Of a DNA stretch of 64,000 nt, positions 9,997 to 18,909 are shown piece after piece (position 1 is the stretch's first letter; each line of letters starts with the position of its first letter). Position numbers and translations under genes: made by a program. Location: NCBI RefSeq assembly GCF_016767715.1, contig NZ_CP050145.1, positions 2,232,001 to 2,296,000 on the forward strand. Direction: 5' to 3'. The notes under the pieces are model-generated. The model saw nothing but the letters and a program-made list of their open reading frames with translations, made no database searches and had not been told where the DNA came from. The stretch comes from Mycobacteroides chelonae. GTDB taxonomy: Bacteria > Actinomycetota > Actinomycetes > Mycobacteriales > Mycobacteriaceae.

Positions 9997-10406
9997 GCGA
10001 CTTGCACCTTGCAGCTTGCGATCCCGCCGCTGGCGGTTGCGACTTGTTCATCGCGGACCTTGCCGTTGACGGTGATCCGGCAGCCAACGCCAGAGCTGTT
10101 GGACTGCACGACCATGCTCGTCACCAGCGAAGGTTCCACGGTGCGCAGTGCCTCTTGCCATGGCAGGACGGTGTTGACGTTCTGGTTGTGGCCTTCGTCG
10201 TCGAGATAGGACACCGTCGCCGGGGTTCCGTCGGGCCCGACGGCCTCGTACTGGATCGTCCGTTCGGACAGCGTGCCCAACGTGGGGAGACGGCTCACCG
10301 TCCCCGCCGCCTCATCCGGGATCTCGCTTGAGCGCAGTTTGAGGATGAACAAGGCCGCGACGGTAAGCACCGCCAGCACAACGAGATACACCCAGGCGTT
10401 TCTCAT
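9993..10406 (-). CDS. mmpS: MmpS-family accessory protein
   Basis: Small membrane-anchored partner of MmpL transporters, 137 residues. It has one N-terminal transmembrane helix (VYLVVLAVLTVAALFILKL) and an extracytoplasmic beta-rich domain. The end of that domain has the two conserved Cys (GVGCRITVNGKV and GIASCKVQVA) characteristic of MmpS proteins. The stop overlaps the mmpL start as ATGA, so translation is coupled. It is the first gene of the leftward unit and is divergent from the PKS across a 209-bp regulatory gap. Confidence 0.93.
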   Translation of the reverse strand: MRNAWVYLVVLAVLTVAALFILKLRSSEIPDEAAGTVSRLPTLGTLSERTIQYEAVGPDGTPATVSYLDDEGHNQNVNTVLPWQEALRTVEPSLVTSMVVQSNSSGVGCRITVNGKVRDEQVATASGGIASCKVQVA

Positions 10407-10474
10407 GGAGCTACTTTCGGGGGGATCAACAAAGTCATCTGAAACACCCTTCGTGTTGCCAATCAGACGGGTAC

Positions 10475-10600
10475 AGTCCGAACTCCACGGAATGACACGG
10501 CAGGCGCAGCATCGTTAGTGGTCAAGATGATTCCAGATGAGTTCGAACTGTCTCGCTATTTCGGAAAAAGTTCCATCGTCTCCCGATAGTTCAAAAACTA
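10475..10600. promoter_or_regulatory. Palindromic elements between mmpS and the PKS gene
   Basis: The 209-bp divergent gap (10407-10615) holds three related dyads: AGTCCGAACT at 10475-10484, the perfect 10-base palindrome AGTTCGAACT at 10540-10549, and TAGTTcaaaAACTA at about 10587-10600, just before the PKS ribosome-binding site. Shared AGTT/AACT arms suggest sites for one dimeric repressor serving both directions. No regulator gene is adjacent and none of the spacings is a clean multiple of a helical turn, so this is a weak to moderate call. Confidence 0.35.
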
Positions 10601-10615
10601 GGAGAGGGCCGAGCA

Positions 10616-13600
10616 TTGGTTGCAGTGGCTATCATTGGCATCGGATGCAAATTTCCCGGAGGAATTGGTGATCCGGAGAGTTTCTGGAACTTTGTGTTAC
10701 GCAAAGGCGACGCCGTCGTCGATATTCCGAAGGATCGCTGGGACGCGGATAAGTACTACGACCCAGATCCCGATACGCCGGGCCGGATGTACACGCGGCG
10801 AGGCAGCTTCCTGACCCAGAGTTTCCGACGGTTTGATGCGGATTTCTTCGGGATCTCGCACCGTGAGGCTGCCGTTCTGGACCCACAGCAGAGGCTTCTT
10901 CTCGAAACCACCTGGGAAGCCCTCGACGACGCAGGCATCGCCGGACAGGCGCTGGGCGGGAACGTGGGAACCTTCATCGGCGGTTTCATGAACGACAACA
11001 TGATCAGTCGGGGCCTGGCCCGAAACCTGGAGAAGATCAACAACTTCGCCGCCTTCAGCGCGTCGCAGACGTTGTTATCCAACCGAATCGCCCACGCGCT
11101 CGACTTCTGGGGGCCGAGCATGACCGTGGACACGGCATGTTCGTCCTCTCTGGTCACCACGCACCTGGCGGTACGGGCGGTCGCCGACGGTGAGTGCGAT
11201 GTGGCGCTTGCCGGCGGAGTGAACGTCATGTTCCAGCCGGAAACGTTCATCACCATGTGTAAGGGCAGATTCCTCGCGGCCGACGGCCGCAGCAAGTCGT
11301 TCGACGCGGCAGCAGACGGTTACGGCCGTGGCGAGGGCGTCGGAATCGTGGTGCTCAAGAACCTCGAGCAGGCACAGCGCGACGGTGACCATATATATGC
11401 GGTGATTCGCGGCAGCGGGGTCAATCAGGACGGCAGGACTATAGCGCTGCCCGTGCCAAATCCGGTGTCGCAGCAGCGGCTTGCGGATCGCGTGATCAAG
11501 GAGGCGGGCATCGACCCGGCCTTGGTGGGATACATCGAGGCGCATGGCACCGGTACCAGCGTGGGCGACCCGCTGGAGGCGCAGGCACTGGGGCACTCGT
11601 ACGGCAAGGTTCCCGGTCGCACGCAGCCGCTGGTGATCGGCTCGGTGAAGAACAACTTCGGCCATACCGAGGCCGCGGCGGGTGTCGCAGGTTTGATCAA
11701 GGCCGCGCTCACCGTGCAGCGGCGGACCATCGTGCCGCAGGTCGTCCTCGACAAACTCAACCCTGAAATCCCGTTCGACGAATTGCAGATCCGTATCCCG
11801 ACCGAGGTCGAGCCGTACCCGGACCTGCGAGCTCCCGCATACGCGGCGGTGAACAGCTTCGGCTACGGCGGGACCAACGCGCATGTCATCGTGCAGGCGC
11901 CACCCGCGGCCGCCGAGCCGCAGGCTCCCGCACGTGACAGCATTCGGATCTTCCCGGTCTCCGCCCGCAGTGGGGCAGCGTTGCACGAGGTCGCCGGACG
12001 GTACGCCGAGCTGTTGGACTCAGATCTCTCTGAGGAGGGTGCGCAGCGACTGAAGACCGCGGCCACCGGCCGTCGGGCACAGCATTATCTGCGTAAGGGC
12101 TTCATCTATCGCGATGCCGATGACCTTCTCGCGCAGCTGAACTCCTATGCGGAAAGCGAGGAAGCGGCCCCGGCGCGTGCTCTCGTCGAGGGCATCTCCG
12201 ATCCCGTGTTCGTCTTCAGCGGGATGGGCCCTCAGTGGTGGGGGATGGCGCGCGGACTGTTGCAGACCCCTGGTGTCTTCCGTGACACCGCCGCCGAGAT
12301 CGACGCGGTGTTCCAGGAGATCTCGGGCTGGTCGGTGATCGCCGAGCTGCTGCGGCCCGAAGGGGACTCTCGCGTCAGCAGCACCGAGATCGCCCAGCCG
12401 GCAAATTTCTTGGTCCAGTCGGCACTGGCAGAGCATTTGCGGCAGTTCGGGATCCGGCCCACCGCGGTAGTAGGACACAGCGTTGGTGAGGTCGCCGCGG
12501 CGTACGTGAGCGGCGCGTTGTCCTTGCGCGACGCCGCTACGGTTTCCTTCCATCGCTCCCGGCTGCAGGCCAAGACAGCGGGCTCGGGCGGCATGCTCGC
12601 GGTCGGTCTGGATGCCGAGGAAGCCCAGCGCCGGGCCGCGCGCTTTGGAACGGCAGTGTGCGTCGCGGCGATCAACAGCGCCGCGGCAACCACATTGTCC
12701 GGTGACTCCAAGGCCCTGCAGACACTGCACGATGAGCTCGCAGAAGACGGGGTCTTTGCCCGGATGCTGCACGTCGAGGTTCCGTATCACAGCCAGCTCA
12801 TGGACCCGATTCTCGGGGAGCTCGCGACCTCGCTGGCAGGCCTTGCCCCCCGGCAGGCAGACGTGCCGGTCTACTCGACCGTCACCGGTGAGAAGATCGA
12901 CAGCGCAGCATTCGCAGACCCGGACTACTGGCTCAAGAACGTGCGCGAAAGCGTCCTGTTCGCGAAGGCCATCGACACCCTCATCGAGGATCGGTACCGG
13001 GTGTTCCTGGAGCTCGGACCGCATCCGGTCCTGCTCGGGAATATTCGAGAAAGCTTTGTGCGCCACAGTGTGTCCGGTGCCGCAGTCCAGACCTTGCACC
13101 GCGACCAGAATGATGAGCAGTCGGTGCTGCAAGCCGTCACGGACCTGTATGCGGTGGGCGCCATCGACGCGCCCGGCGAGGCCGGGCTCTACGAGAACGG
13201 TTCGGTCCCGCACATGGACCTGCCGAAATACCCCTGGTCGCAAGAGGAACTGTGGGAAGAGGACGCCCTGACGTTGCGTGCGCGCTACGGCGACGCCGAT
13301 CGGTTCGCGCTCCTGGGCGACCGGGCGGAGGCGCTGACGCCACAGTGGGAGGTCACCCTGGCCGCCGCGAATCTGCCCTGGCTGCCCGACCACACTGTCC
13401 TCGGCTCGATTGTGTTACCGGGAACCGCGTACCTCGATGCCGCGCTATCGGCCGTGCGGCAACGCTCCGGCCGGGGCCAGGCGGGCTTGGACTCGGTGGT
13501 CTTCGCGGTGCCTTTGGTGGTCGCCGAACATGACGCGCCGATTACCCGTCTCACCGTGGACGAGCCCACCAAGCGGTTCACCGTCAACGGCCGCTCCGCG

Positions 13601-16600
13601 CATACCCAACTGTGGACGGCACATGCCAATGGCAGGCTGGTCGAGGCGAATCTGGGGACCTTACGGATCGAGGTTCCGGCACAGTCCGAGTTCGACAGGA
13701 TCTTTGACGGCGAAGACGTCTACAAGGGATTGGCCGCGGTCGGGCTCTCCTACGGTCCCGCCTTCCAGCGAATCCAGAGCGTGCGCATCGGGTCGGCCGG
13801 CTGCGTTGCGCAGCTGACGACTCCGGAAGCGGTAGACGCTTCGGGGTCGGCACTGCGGCACGCCGTTCATCCCGCGCTCGCCGATGCCGCCCTGCAATGC
13901 ATCGCGGTTCTCTTGGCGGCACGTCCAGAGCTGGATGTGCCTCCGACGGCGCATATCCCGGCCTCGGTGGACCGGGTACGCCTGTACCACGAGGTGCCCC
14001 AGGACCCGATAGCGTTCGTCGAGATCACCAGCACGCAGCCGCTACGTGCGAACGCCTATCTCGCTTCGCAAGACGGTGAAGTCGCCCTGGCCTTGACGGG
14101 AGTGACGCTACGGCCCGTGGGATCGGCGTCGGACCCGCTGTCCGAACTTGATCAGTACTTCTACGAGCCTCGTTGGGAGCCTTTGGAAGAGGAAGCCGAG
14201 GGACAGCCCGCCGCCGCACCTGCCCCGTCCAGAAGCGCCGCCGCGCCCGCCGCCCGGGCCGCGAATGTGATCGTCGAGATCGGCAATGTGGCAGCCGCTT
14301 TCGCAGAAGGCGCCCGCCGTGCGGCCAGCACCGGTGCCGTGATCCTGAAAGCCGACCCGGGAGCAGATCTCGCCGATGCTTTCGCGGCAGCGTTACACGC
14401 GGACACCTACCTGCGTGTCCTGGCGACCGTCGGCACCGGAAAGACGTTGGTGGAGAACTTGCATCAACTCGTCACGATCGCCCAGGCGTTACGGGTGGTT
14501 CTGGAAGCCGAGACCGAACGCGGTGTCGTGAGTCCGGATGTGCAGGTGGTCGTCGTGAGCACGCGCGCCTTCCTGGCCCCGGGCGACAGTGGCCTGGACC
14601 TCGATCAGACCGCGCTCGTGGGAGCGCGCCGGGTGTTGGCCAACGAGCAGCACCCCGCCAAATGGTCCCTCTTGGATCTGCCCGATTCAGCCACGCCGGA
14701 CGAGGTAGCGGCGGAGATCGGCGCGATGAATAGAGCCGAAGAAGTCGCGGTGCGCGCGGGTGAGCGGTGGACCCAGCGGATGCGCCGGTCACTGTCCGAA
14801 CTCGTTGCGCCGTGGGAAGAACCATTCGAGCCCACCGACCCGGAGGTGGCCTACGAGGTACAGATTCCGGACACGCGCACGCTCAAGGACATCGCGCTGC
14901 GCGCATGCGACCGTATCGAACCGGGACCCCGGCAGGTCGAGGTCCGCGTCGAAACCGTAGGACTCAACTACAAGGACCCGCTGAAGGTCCTGGGAATCCT
15001 GACGGAGCGCGAGCTCGGCGAAACATATTTCAAGCTGGAGCCCGGGATGGAGGGATTCGGTGTCGTCACACGTGTCGGCTCCGCGGTCAACGAGCTCAGA
15101 GTCGGGGAGAGCATCGCGGTGGCAGAGCGTGGGCTGCTGCGACGCTACCTGACGTTCGATCTCGATGGCGGTGCGGCATGGGAACGGATCGACGAAGAGC
15201 ACCTGCAGCGTGAGGATTTCGATCCGCTCGCGGTGGGCTCGGGTGTCCCGTTCTTCACGGCGGGTTACGCCTTCTACAAACTCGCCGATCTGCAGCCCGG
15301 TGAGACCGTCCTGATCCACGGTGCGGCGGGTGGCATGGGCATGGGCGCGGTGCAGATCGCGGTCAACATGGGCGCGGTTGTCTATGCGACTGCCGGTAGC
15401 GAGGAGCGCCGTCGCGCGGCGCTCGAGCTGGGCGCAACCGCGGCCTTCGACTCGCGCTCGGTCGGGTTTGTCGACGACATACTGCGCGTCACCGAAGGAC
15501 GCGGTGTCGACGTGATCTACAACTCGCTGCCCGGCGAGATGATCGCCCAGAACTTCGCGGTCGCCGGGGAGTTCTGCCGGATCATCGAAATCGGGAAGGC
15601 GGATATCTACTTCGGCGGCGCAGTGGATCTCAAGGCCTTCAGCGGGAACTTGTCGTTCCACGCGATCGACATGGACCGCATGCTGCGGCTGCGGCCCGAG
15701 ACCTTCCGCGAGCTCCGGCGTGAATGCACCGAGATGCTTACCTCCGGCAAGCTCACCCCGCTGCCGTTCACGAGATTCCCGATCGAAGATGTGGTGGGAG
15801 CGTTCGAAGCGGTGTTCCGGGCGGCGCACATGGGCCGGATCGTGCTGGATCTGCGGGATCAGACTCCAAAGCTACTGCCGCGCAAGCCGGATACCGCCCC
15901 GGTGCGCCCCGGCCACTCCTACCTCATCAGCGGTGGGTTCGGCGGGTTCGGGTTGGCCACCGCACGCTCGTTGGCCAGGGCCGGCGCCACCCACCTGATC
16001 CTTGCGGGTCGCAGCGGCGCCACCACGGAGGTGGCGCGGGCGCAGATCGAGGCGTTGCGCGCCGCCGACGTCGACGTGTGGGAAGAGCGGATCGATATCA
16101 GCGACTACGACCAGGTCTCGGATCTGGTCGCGAAGGTGGAAGCGTCGGGACATCCGCTGCGCGGAGTCTTCCACGCCGCCGCGGTGGCCCATGATGAGGT
16201 GCTGGCGGATATCAGCGCGGAGTCGCTGTACAAGGTCTTCGCGCCGAAGGTCGATGGTGCCCTGAATCTGGATAAGGCCACGCGCGAGCACGATGTACCG
16301 CTCGACCACTTCGTGCTGTACTCCTCGATCAGTGGTCTCATCGGCATTGTTCCGCAGGTGACGTATGCGGCCGCGAACAGCGTGCTGGACGGGCTCGCTC
16401 AGGCACGGCACGCGGCCGGGCTGCCCGCCCTGTCGGTGAGCTGGGGCGCGATGAGCGGAGGTGGGATGGCAGAGGTGGAGGCCATCGTGAAGTTCCTCGA
16501 CTCCGTCGGGTTGCGCCGTCTCAACATGGATCTCGGGGCGACGCTCATGCACGAGTGCTCCCGATTCCAGCTTCCGCATGTCGCTATCGCGGGCGTTGAC

Positions 16601-17005
16601 TGGGGAGTCTTGCGCACTCCGTTGCCCTCGACAGCCAAGAGCACACGTTTCGCTCATCTCTCCGCGGAAGCTGCTGCGGTGTCGAACGAACAGGCCGCCT
16701 TCCGTGCGGCGGTGCTGGCCCTGCCCGAGGAGGAACGCGGCCCGATGGTCACCAAGGAACTGGCCAAGGAACTCGCTAATGTCCTCAAGGTTGACGTGGA
16801 CAGCATCGATCCCACCGGGCCTATCGCCGATCTGGGTATCGATTCCCTGATGGCGGTGGAGTTCGCCGCACGGGCCGGTAAGCAGTTGAACATCCAGATC
16901 AGTGCGTTCCAGTTCACCCCGGATCTCACGCTTGAGGCCGTCGGTGCCCGCGTCGCACTACTCATTGCGCAAGGGGTCGGCGATCCCGAGCATGACGCGA
17001 TATAG
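10616..17005 (+). CDS. Type I polyketide synthase, KS-AT-DH-ER-KR-ACP
   Basis: Fully reducing single-module polyketide synthase of 2129 residues, similar in architecture to mycobacterial Pks2/Pks5-type synthases. Domains: KS about 3-430 with Cys175 in DTACSSS, HGTGT and NNFGHTEAAAG; AT about 520-830 with Ser622 in GHSVGE; DH about 905-1180 with His926 in HxxxGxxxxP and Asp1090 in DAALQ; ER about 1430-1740 with the nucleotide loop GAAGGMGMG near 1569; KR about 1770-1950 with GGFGGFG at 1773 and Tyr1917; ACP with the phosphopantetheine Ser2077 in DLGIDSLM. All catalytic residues checked are present. The AT specificity segment reads PYHS rather than YASH, which leans towards malonyl-CoA, but this is uncertain. 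Start TTG 10616 is supported by GGAGAGG nine bases upstream; GTG 10625 is an alternative. A thioesterase follows after 9 bp. There is no FadD or Pap gene nearby. Confidence 0.95.
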   Translation: MVAVAIIGIGCKFPGGIGDPESFWNFVLRKGDAVVDIPKDRWDADKYYDPDPDTPGRMYTRRGSFLTQSFRRFDADFFGISHREAAVLDPQQRLLLETTWEALDDAGIAGQALGGNVGTFIGGFMNDNMISRGLARNLEKINNFAAFSASQTLLSNRIAHALDFWGPSMTVDTACSSSLVTTHLAVRAVADGECDVALAGGVNVMFQPETFITMCKGRFLAADGRSKSFDAAADGYGRGEGVGIVVLKNLEQAQRDGDHIYAVIRGSGVNQDGRTIALPVPNPVSQQRLADRVIKEAGIDPALVGYIEAHGTGTSVGDPLEAQALGHSYGKVPGRTQPLVIGSVKNNFGHTEAAAGVAGLIKAALTVQRRTIVPQVVLDKLNPEIPFDELQIRIPTEVEPYPDLRAPAYAAVNSFGYGGTNAHVIVQAPPAAAEPQAPARDSIRIFPVSARSGAALHEVAGRYAELLDSDLSEEGAQRLKTAATGRRAQHYLRKGFIYRDADDLLAQLNSYAESEEAAPARALVEGISDPVFVFSGMGPQWWGMARGLLQTPGVFRDTAAEIDAVFQEISGWSVIAELLRPEGDSRVSSTEIAQPANFLVQSALAEHLRQFGIRPTAVVGHSVGEVAAAYVSGALSLRDAATVSFHRSRLQAKTAGSGGMLAVGLDAEEAQRRAARFGTAVCVAAINSAAATTLSGDSKALQTLHDELAEDGVFARMLHVEVPYHSQLMDPILGELATSLAGLAPRQADVPVYSTVTGEKIDSAAFADPDYWLKNVRESVLFAKAIDTLIEDRYRVFLELGPHPVLLGNIRESFVRHSVSGAAVQTLHRDQNDEQSVLQAVTDLYAVGAIDAPGEAGLYENGSVPHMDLPKYPWSQEELWEEDALTLRARYGDADRFALLGDRAEALTPQWEVTLAAANLPWLPDHTVLGSIVLPGTAYLDAALSAVRQRSGRGQAGLDSVVFAVPLVVAEHDAPITRLTVDEPTKRFTVNGRSAHTQLWTAHANGRLVEANLGTLRIEVPAQSEFDRIFDGEDVYKGLAAVGLSYGPAFQRIQSVRIGSAGCVAQLTTPEAVDASGSALRHAVHPALADAALQCIAVLLAARPELDVPPTAHIPASVDRVRLYHEVPQDPIAFVEITSTQPLRANAYLASQDGEVALALTGVTLRPVGSASDPLSELDQYFYEPRWEPLEEEAEGQPAAAPAPSRSAAAPAARAANVIVEIGNVAAAFAEGARRAASTGAVILKADPGADLADAFAAALHADTYLRVLATVGTGKTLVENLHQLVTIAQALRVVLEAETERGVVSPDVQVVVVSTRAFLAPGDSGLDLDQTALVGARRVLANEQHPAKWSLLDLPDSATPDEVAAEIGAMNRAEEVAVRAGERWTQRMRRSLSELVAPWEEPFEPTDPEVAYEVQIPDTRTLKDIALRACDRIEPGPRQVEVRVETVGLNYKDPLKVLGILTERELGETYFKLEPGMEGFGVVTRVGSAVNELRVGESIAVAERGLLRRYLTFDLDGGAAWERIDEEHLQREDFDPLAVGSGVPFFTAGYAFYKLADLQPGETVLIHGAAGGMGMGAVQIAVNMGAVVYATAGSEERRRAALELGATAAFDSRSVGFVDDILRVTEGRGVDVIYNSLPGEMIAQNFAVAGEFCRIIEIGKADIYFGGAVDLKAFSGNLSFHAIDMDRMLRLRPETFRELRRECTEMLTSGKLTPLPFTRFPIEDVVGAFEAVFRAAHMGRIVLDLRDQTPKLLPRKPDTAPVRPGHSYLISGGFGGFGLATARSLARAGATHLILAGRSGATTEVARAQIEALRAADVDVWEERIDISDYDQVSDLVAKVEASGHPLRGVFHAAAVAHDEVLADISAESLYKVFAPKVDGALNLDKATREHDVPLDHFVLYSSISGLIGIVPQVTYAAANSVLDGLAQARHAAGLPALSVSWGAMSGGGMAEVEAIVKFLDSVGLRRLNMDLGATLMHECSRFQLPHVAIAGVDWGVLRTPLPSTAKSTRFAHLSAEAAAVSNEQAAFRAAVLALPEEERGPMVTKELAKELANVLKVDVDSIDPTGPIADLGIDSLMAVEFAARAGKQLNIQISAFQFTPDLTLEAVGARVALLIAQGVGDPEHDAI

Positions 17006-17014
17006 AGGATCGGC

Positions 17015-17800
17015 GTGACTGTTGCGACTCCGCTCGAATGTTGGTGGTGGCCAAGGGCATATCAGCCGTCCCTGCCCACCGTGCTGTTTTTCCCGGGCGC
17101 CGGGGCCAATCACGCCGGCGAGCAGCACCTGGTCCCGCATCTGGCAGGGGTGAACTTCGGGGTGTGGCGGATGCCGGGGCGCAGCACCCGGTCCACCGAG
17201 CCCTCCCCGGAGAACCTGCGCGCACTGTCGGAGGACTGTGCGGCGGCGATCGTCGGGCTCGGTTGCCGTCGGCCGGTTCTCGCGGGAAAGAGCTTCGGCG
17301 GCCTGTTCGGTTACACGGTCTGTCAGGCATTGGAGTCGCGGGATTTCGCCGTGGGCCGGTTTGTCCCGGTGGTGAGTGGGCATCCGTCCTTGTGGCGCAT
17401 GGATGCTCTCTACGCCAAGACCCGGGGCCACAACCCGAAACAGCACGCACTCTGGAGGCTCACCAATGACGAGCAGCGCGGGGCGTGGCCACCGAAGAAG
17501 ATAGCGGACGAGTCATTGCTGGAGCAGGCGCGGCTGCATGCGGTGATCGATTTCAGTCTTGGCCTGCAATCGATCTCGCGCCGCCGGATCAAGACGGCGA
17601 TCACCGAGGTGAGCGCAAAGGATGACGAGGTGATCCCGAAGTTTGCGCCACCGCGCCGATGGGCCCCGTACACGAAGGGGGAGTTCACAAGCATCCTCGT
17701 GACCGGCGGGCACTACTTCTATTGGTCGAACCCGCAAGCCTTGGCGACCATTTTGACGCACGAGGCCGAGCTGGCCCTCGGCGGCTCGTACTCCTACTAG
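17015..17800 (+). CDS. Stand-alone (type II) thioesterase of the PKS locus
   Basis: Alpha/beta-hydrolase thioesterase of the TesA/type II family, 261 residues. The nucleophile Ser lies in AGKSFGGLFG, the oxyanion region in LFFPGAGANHAGEQHL and the catalytic His in VTGGHYFYWSNP. These enzymes release or edit acyl chains on the carrier protein of a PKS or NRPS. GTG 17015 is preceded by GAGGA, and the gene begins 9 bp after the PKS stop, so the two form one operon. It probably unloads the PKS product, since the PKS has no terminal thioesterase domain. Confidence 0.88.
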   Translation: MTVATPLECWWWPRAYQPSLPTVLFFPGAGANHAGEQHLVPHLAGVNFGVWRMPGRSTRSTEPSPENLRALSEDCAAAIVGLGCRRPVLAGKSFGGLFGYTVCQALESRDFAVGRFVPVVSGHPSLWRMDALYAKTRGHNPKQHALWRLTNDEQRGAWPPKKIADESLLEQARLHAVIDFSLGLQSISRRRIKTAITEVSAKDDEVIPKFAPPRRWAPYTKGEFTSILVTGGHYFYWSNPQALATILTHEAELALGGSYSY

Positions 17801-17820
17801 CCGCCGGAGCCGCCGTCGTA

Positions 17821-18186
17821 CTACGGGGTTTCGCGTTGGCAGTCCGGGCCGGTGTACTGCCAGTTCGGGTTGCTCGAGTACTCGCAGCCCGGGCCTACGT
17901 ACTTCCAGTTCGGGGCCGGAGGCGGCAGTTGTCCGCCTTCGCCGCGCCAGTTGGGTCCTGCATACCGCCAACCCCACTGGCTGAACCAGCTGTCGGGGTT
18001 GACACAGCCCTCCATGGTTCCCGGCCCCCAAGGGGGCGGGGGTGAGGGATACGGTCCGTTGAAGCACACATCCGCGGGGGCGGGGCTCGGCTGTGCCGAC
18101 GCCAGGCCCGCGTTGATGACAGCGACCGGAGCGGCGATAACACCCGCCGCTAGCACGGCCTGCCCAAGCTTGATGATCTTGTTCAT
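17821..18186 (-). CDS. Secreted Trp/Pro-rich protein with NWxYxGPxC repeats
   Basis: Small exported protein of unknown function, 121 residues. A Sec signal peptide (MNKIIKLGQAVLAAG to about GLASAQP, AxA-like cleavage near residue 31) is followed by a Pro-rich stretch. It then carries repeated units of the type W-R/K/Q-Y-x-GP: WRYAGPNW, WKYVGPGC and WQYTGPDC. Cys residues in the mature part could form disulfides. It is convergent with the thioesterase and ends 20 bp after it. No enzyme motif is visible; the repeats suggest a compact extracellular module or a cell-wall-associated protein. Confidence 0.75.
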   Translation of the reverse strand: MNKIIKLGQAVLAAGVIAAPVAVINAGLASAQPSPAPADVCFNGPYPSPPPPWGPGTMEGCVNPDSWFSQWGWRYAGPNWRGEGGQLPPPAPNWKYVGPGCEYSSNPNWQYTGPDCQRETP

Positions 18187-18443
18187 CGCACAACCTCCGA
18201 CGTTGGATGCCGCTGTGATTGGGCAAGATTAGCGCACAATTATCCGTTTTCCTTGCAATTGTGCTAATTGCGCTCGATCGCTTTGCACGACGTGGCGTCA
18301 GTCGTGTCGCACCAGCTCTCACCAGTCATGTCGTCCGTTTTGGTGATGCCGATTTCTCACATCCGCCGACGGTCAGGCGGTTCGCTGGTACCGAGCGGAC
18401 CTTGCGCGCCTGGCGTCGCGAGCCACCGCTACGCTTCCAAGAC

Positions 18444-18773
18444 GTGGCACGTCGCAAACACGCTCAACCCTGCAAATGGTGCGGGCGTGAAGTCGACGAC
18501 GCGGAACTGGGCAGGCGACGCCAGTACTGCCGACAATCCTGCCGTCAGCGCGCTTATGAGCAGCGTGCCGCCGTCAAGGGCACCTCGGTGCCCGCCGATG
18601 CCGTGGTGCTTACGGCCGATGAGGCGACGGACCTGGCCGACCGGGTGTATCAGGCGCGGTGTGCGGCCGAGGATGTTGCCACCGCGGTCGAAGAAGGTGC
18701 GACCCACGATGAGCTGCGTGAGCTGTGCGAGGAACTGCTGCGCGCCGCCAAGGCGGCAGACGGCTGGCGCTGA
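18444..18773 (+). CDS. Small Cys-containing putative zinc-ribbon protein
   Basis: Hypothetical protein of about 110 residues starting at GTG 18444 (MARRKHAQPCKWCGREV). A longer open frame reaches back to 18219, but those codons lack protein-like character. A CxxC (CKWC) and a CxxxC (YCRQSC) 19 residues apart, embedded in a very basic segment, look like a zinc-binding knuckle of a nucleic-acid-associated protein. The second half (about 50-110) is acidic and helical (LTADEATDLADRVYQARCAAEDV). It lies alone between the secreted protein and the ssu operon. No defined function can be given. Confidence 0.6.
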   Translation: MARRKHAQPCKWCGREVDDAELGRRRQYCRQSCRQRAYEQRAAVKGTSVPADAVVLTADEATDLADRVYQARCAAEDVATAVEEGATHDELRELCEELLRAAKAADGWR

Positions 18774-18852
18774 TTTCTGTCGTTTTCCCGGGATAGGGAT
18801 ACCCGTCGAATCAGCGCGATATTAATTCTTCACCGAATCCGAACGCGCCCAT

Positions 18853-18866
18853 AGTGTGTCAACACT
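18853..18866. promoter_or_regulatory. Inverted repeat upstream of the ssu operon
   Basis: AGTGT-GTCA-ACACT is an exact 5-base dyad with a 4-base spacer, 44 bp before the ssuC start and close to a TTAATTC/ATATTA AT-rich patch that could hold the promoter. A second imperfect dyad (CGGGatagggatACCCG) lies about 60 bp further upstream. It is a plausible operator for sulfur control of the ssu genes, but the cognate regulator is unknown. Confidence 0.3.
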
Positions 18867-18909
18867 GTCGATACGCAGCCGCCGACCCGTGAGGATTCCT
18901 GAGCTTTTC

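Noticed and set aside
10616..17005. Assigning the PKS to trehalose polyphleate, sulfolipid or phthiocerol synthesis
   Set aside because: The defining neighbours of those loci (FadD, Pap, additional Pks modules) are missing, so only a generic reducing PKS can be claimed.
18219..18443. Upstream extension of the small zinc-ribbon gene
   Set aside because: The codons have no bias or motif; conserved sequence begins at GTG 18444 (MARRKHAQPCKWCG).
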